Source: Acidobacteriaceae bacterium (GTDB lineage Bacteria; Acidobacteriota; Terriglobia; Terriglobales; Acidobacteriaceae). From it: DNA of 6,995 nucleotides. Positions 5,645 through 6,995 of the stretch are shown here, one piece after another; positions within the stretch are counted from its first letter, which is position 1; the number at the start of each line of letters is the position of its first letter. The DNA is taken from assembly GCA_030039895.1 (NCBI GenBank), contig JASHUR010000049.1:1-6995 (forward strand), written 5' to 3'. The position numbers were made by a program, and so were the translations under genes. A model generated the notes under the pieces. It did not search any database and was not told the origin of the DNA. It saw only the letters and a list, made by a program, of their open reading frames with translations.

Positions 5645-6995
5645 CGTTCACCCTGTCCACAATCTCCTGGTACAGAGCGATAACTCGTTCGTTTTGTATG
5701 AAGTCTATTTTTTTCGCAGCCTCTATCCCTCGTTCCCTGGCCCACCCCTCCAGAGCGGCAAAGTTGGGCGAAATCAGCGCCGAAGCAAACTGGTGCTTAT
5801 CGCCCACCATCGCCGCCTGGGCCACATACACGCTCGCCTTCAGTTTGTTTTCGATCGGTTGCGGCGCAATCATCTTTCCACCGGAGGTCTTCAGCAGCTC
5901 CTTCTTGCGGTCCGTAATGTACAAAAATCCGTCCGCGTCCAGCTGCCCGATATCGCCGGTCCGGAACCACCCCTCCGCATCGAACGACTCCGCCTCGTGC
6001 TCCGGATGTTTCCAATATCCGGAGAAAACATTCGGCCCCTTCACCAGCAGCTCGCCGTCCTCGGCAAACCGGCACGCTACCTGTGGAAGCGGCTTGCCCA
6101 CTGACCCCATCCGGTTCGCACCCGGCGTGTTGATCGCCAGCACCGGAGAAGTCTCCGTCAGTCCGTACCCCTCCAATATCCGAATGCCGACCGACGCAAA
6201 CCAGTGCCCCGTATCCAGCCCCAGCGGCGCGCCGCCGGCAATGTAGTACCGCACCCGGCCGCCAAAACCTTCGCGTATTTTATTGAACACAATTGCATTA
6301 GCAATCCTCCATCCGGCCCCGCCCGGCTCCTCGCCCATGGCCACGGCCTCCTTCCGCTTGCCGCCCCTCGCCAGCGCCCAGTTCAGGATCTGCCGCTTCA
6401 CACCCGACTCTGCCGCCCGCCGCTCGACCTCCTGCCGCACCTTCTCATACACCCGCGGAACCCCCACAAACACCGTGGGCTTCACCTCCTTCAGCGCCGC
6501 CGGAAGCCTGTCAAAGCTCCCGCAGTAGGCCACGGTCGCCTGTCGCGTATACATGGCGTAGTCCAGGTGCCGCGCCGTCACATGCGACAGCGGCAGGAAC
6601 GAGATGCAAGCGTCGTCCCCCTTGATCTCAAAGCCCGCCAGCGACTCGTTGATGTTGGCCGCAATGTTGCCGTGGGTCAGCATCACGCCTTTCGGCTCGC
6701 CTGTCGTACCCGACGTATAGATGATGGTCGCCAGATCCTCCGGCCTCACTCCATAAGCCGTCCGGTCGAACGCCGCATCGCGCCCGGACTCCTCGTCAGC
6801 ATCGCCCAGCAGCGCACTCAACTGCACCCCATCAGGAGTCACCTCACCATCCATCACCACCACGTACTCAAGTGCCGTCCGCCCGCGGTGCTGCGCCACC
6901 TTGTCATACTGTGCCTTGGTCGAGACCACCGCGATCCGCACGCCCGAGTCCGCGAGAAGCGCCGCCGTCTGCTCCGCCGTCAGGGTCGGATAGAT
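5493..6995 (-). CDS. Long-chain acyl-CoA synthetase (AMP-forming, FadD15-type), 5' end outside window
   Basis: The minus-strand frame is open from the right edge (IYPTLTAEQTAALLADSG) to the TAG at 5495-5493, giving 500 residues; roughly the first 100 are missing. It is a member of the ANL adenylating superfamily. In the visible part, the phosphate-binding loop TIIYTSGTTGEPKG is at about 90-103, motif A5 GYGLTETSP at about 276-284, the TGD and ribose-binding Asp region GWFRTGDIGQLDADGFLYI at about 342-360, the hinge DRKKELLKTSGGK at about 362-374, and the C-terminal lysine region LTPSLKLKRR at about 476-485. All key motifs are intact, so the enzyme should activate fatty acids with ATP and CoA at the cytoplasmic face of the membrane, for beta-oxidation or lipid synthesis. 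The substrate chain length is inferred from family resemblance only. Its 3' end overlaps the annotated frame of the convergent Cys/His-motif gene. Confidence 0.95.
   Translation of the reverse strand: MYPTLTAEQTAALLADSGVRIAVVSTKAQYDKVAQHRGRTALEYVVVMDGEVTPDGVQLSALLGDADEESGRDAAFDRTAYGVRPEDLATIIYTSGTTGEPKGVMLTHGNIAANINESLAGFEIKGDDACISFLPLSHVTARHLDYAMYTRQATVAYCGSFDRLPAALKEVKPTVFVGVPRVYEKVRQEVERRAAESGVKRQILNWALARGGKRKEAVAMGEEPGGAGWRIANAIVFNKIREGFGGRVRYYIAGGAPLGLDTGHWFASVGIRILEGYGLTETSPVLAINTPGANRMGSVGKPLPQVACRFAEDGELLVKGPNVFSGYWKHPEHEAESFDAEGWFRTGDIGQLDADGFLYITDRKKELLKTSGGKMIAPQPIENKLKASVYVAQAAMVGDKHQFASALISPNFAALEGWARERGIEAAKKIDFIQNERVIALYQEIVDRVNATLANFETVKKFALVPEEWSLETGELTPSLKLKRRVILEKYAAVVERFYL

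Overview
The window looks like a chromosomal segment from a soil Acidobacteriota, probably class Terriglobia. This is inferred from the mix of families: a secreted LolA-like protein with an N-terminal repeat-like motif, a TonB-C/TPR protein, a DUF1579 secreted protein, a small Cys/His-motif protein of a type I associate with this group, and a FadD15-type acyl-CoA ligase. Most of the DNA is GC-rich. No database search was possible, so the taxon is a judgement.

Layout from left to right. (1) Positions 1-2110 hold two minus-strand genes about 100 bp apart, probably co-transcribed: a TonB C-terminal-domain protein (2110 down to 1067), then a secreted lipoprotein-sorting-like protein that runs off the left edge. 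(2) Positions 2111-2532 are non-coding and hold a 16-bp-period tandem repeat, one copy of a 48-bp dispersed repeat and a perfect 18-bp palindrome. (3) Positions 2533-3746 hold a plus-strand pair 20 bp apart: an ECF-type sigma factor (TTG start) and a DUF417/RclC-like four-helix membrane protein that is clearly more AT-rich than its surroundings. No anti-sigma gene is visible. (4) Positions 3914-4498 hold a convergent, secreted DUF1579-like protein. (5) Positions 4499-4903 hold the second dispersed-repeat copy, the 3' remnant of a PIN-domain toxin gene on the minus strand, and a strong intrinsic terminator directly ahead of the next plus-strand gene. (6) Positions 4904-5644 hold a Cys/His-motif protein of unknown function whose C-terminal part appears frameshifted; it overlaps the end of (7) a minus-strand long-chain acyl-CoA synthetase that continues past the right edge.

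The sigma factor and membrane protein most likely form one expression unit, perhaps an envelope or oxidant stress response by analogy with E. coli RclC. The remaining genes are probably independent housekeeping or envelope functions. The 48-bp repeats and the PIN remnant mark the 2.2-4.8 kb segment as more plastic than its flanks. I see no complete mobile element, CRISPR array, rRNA or tRNA.
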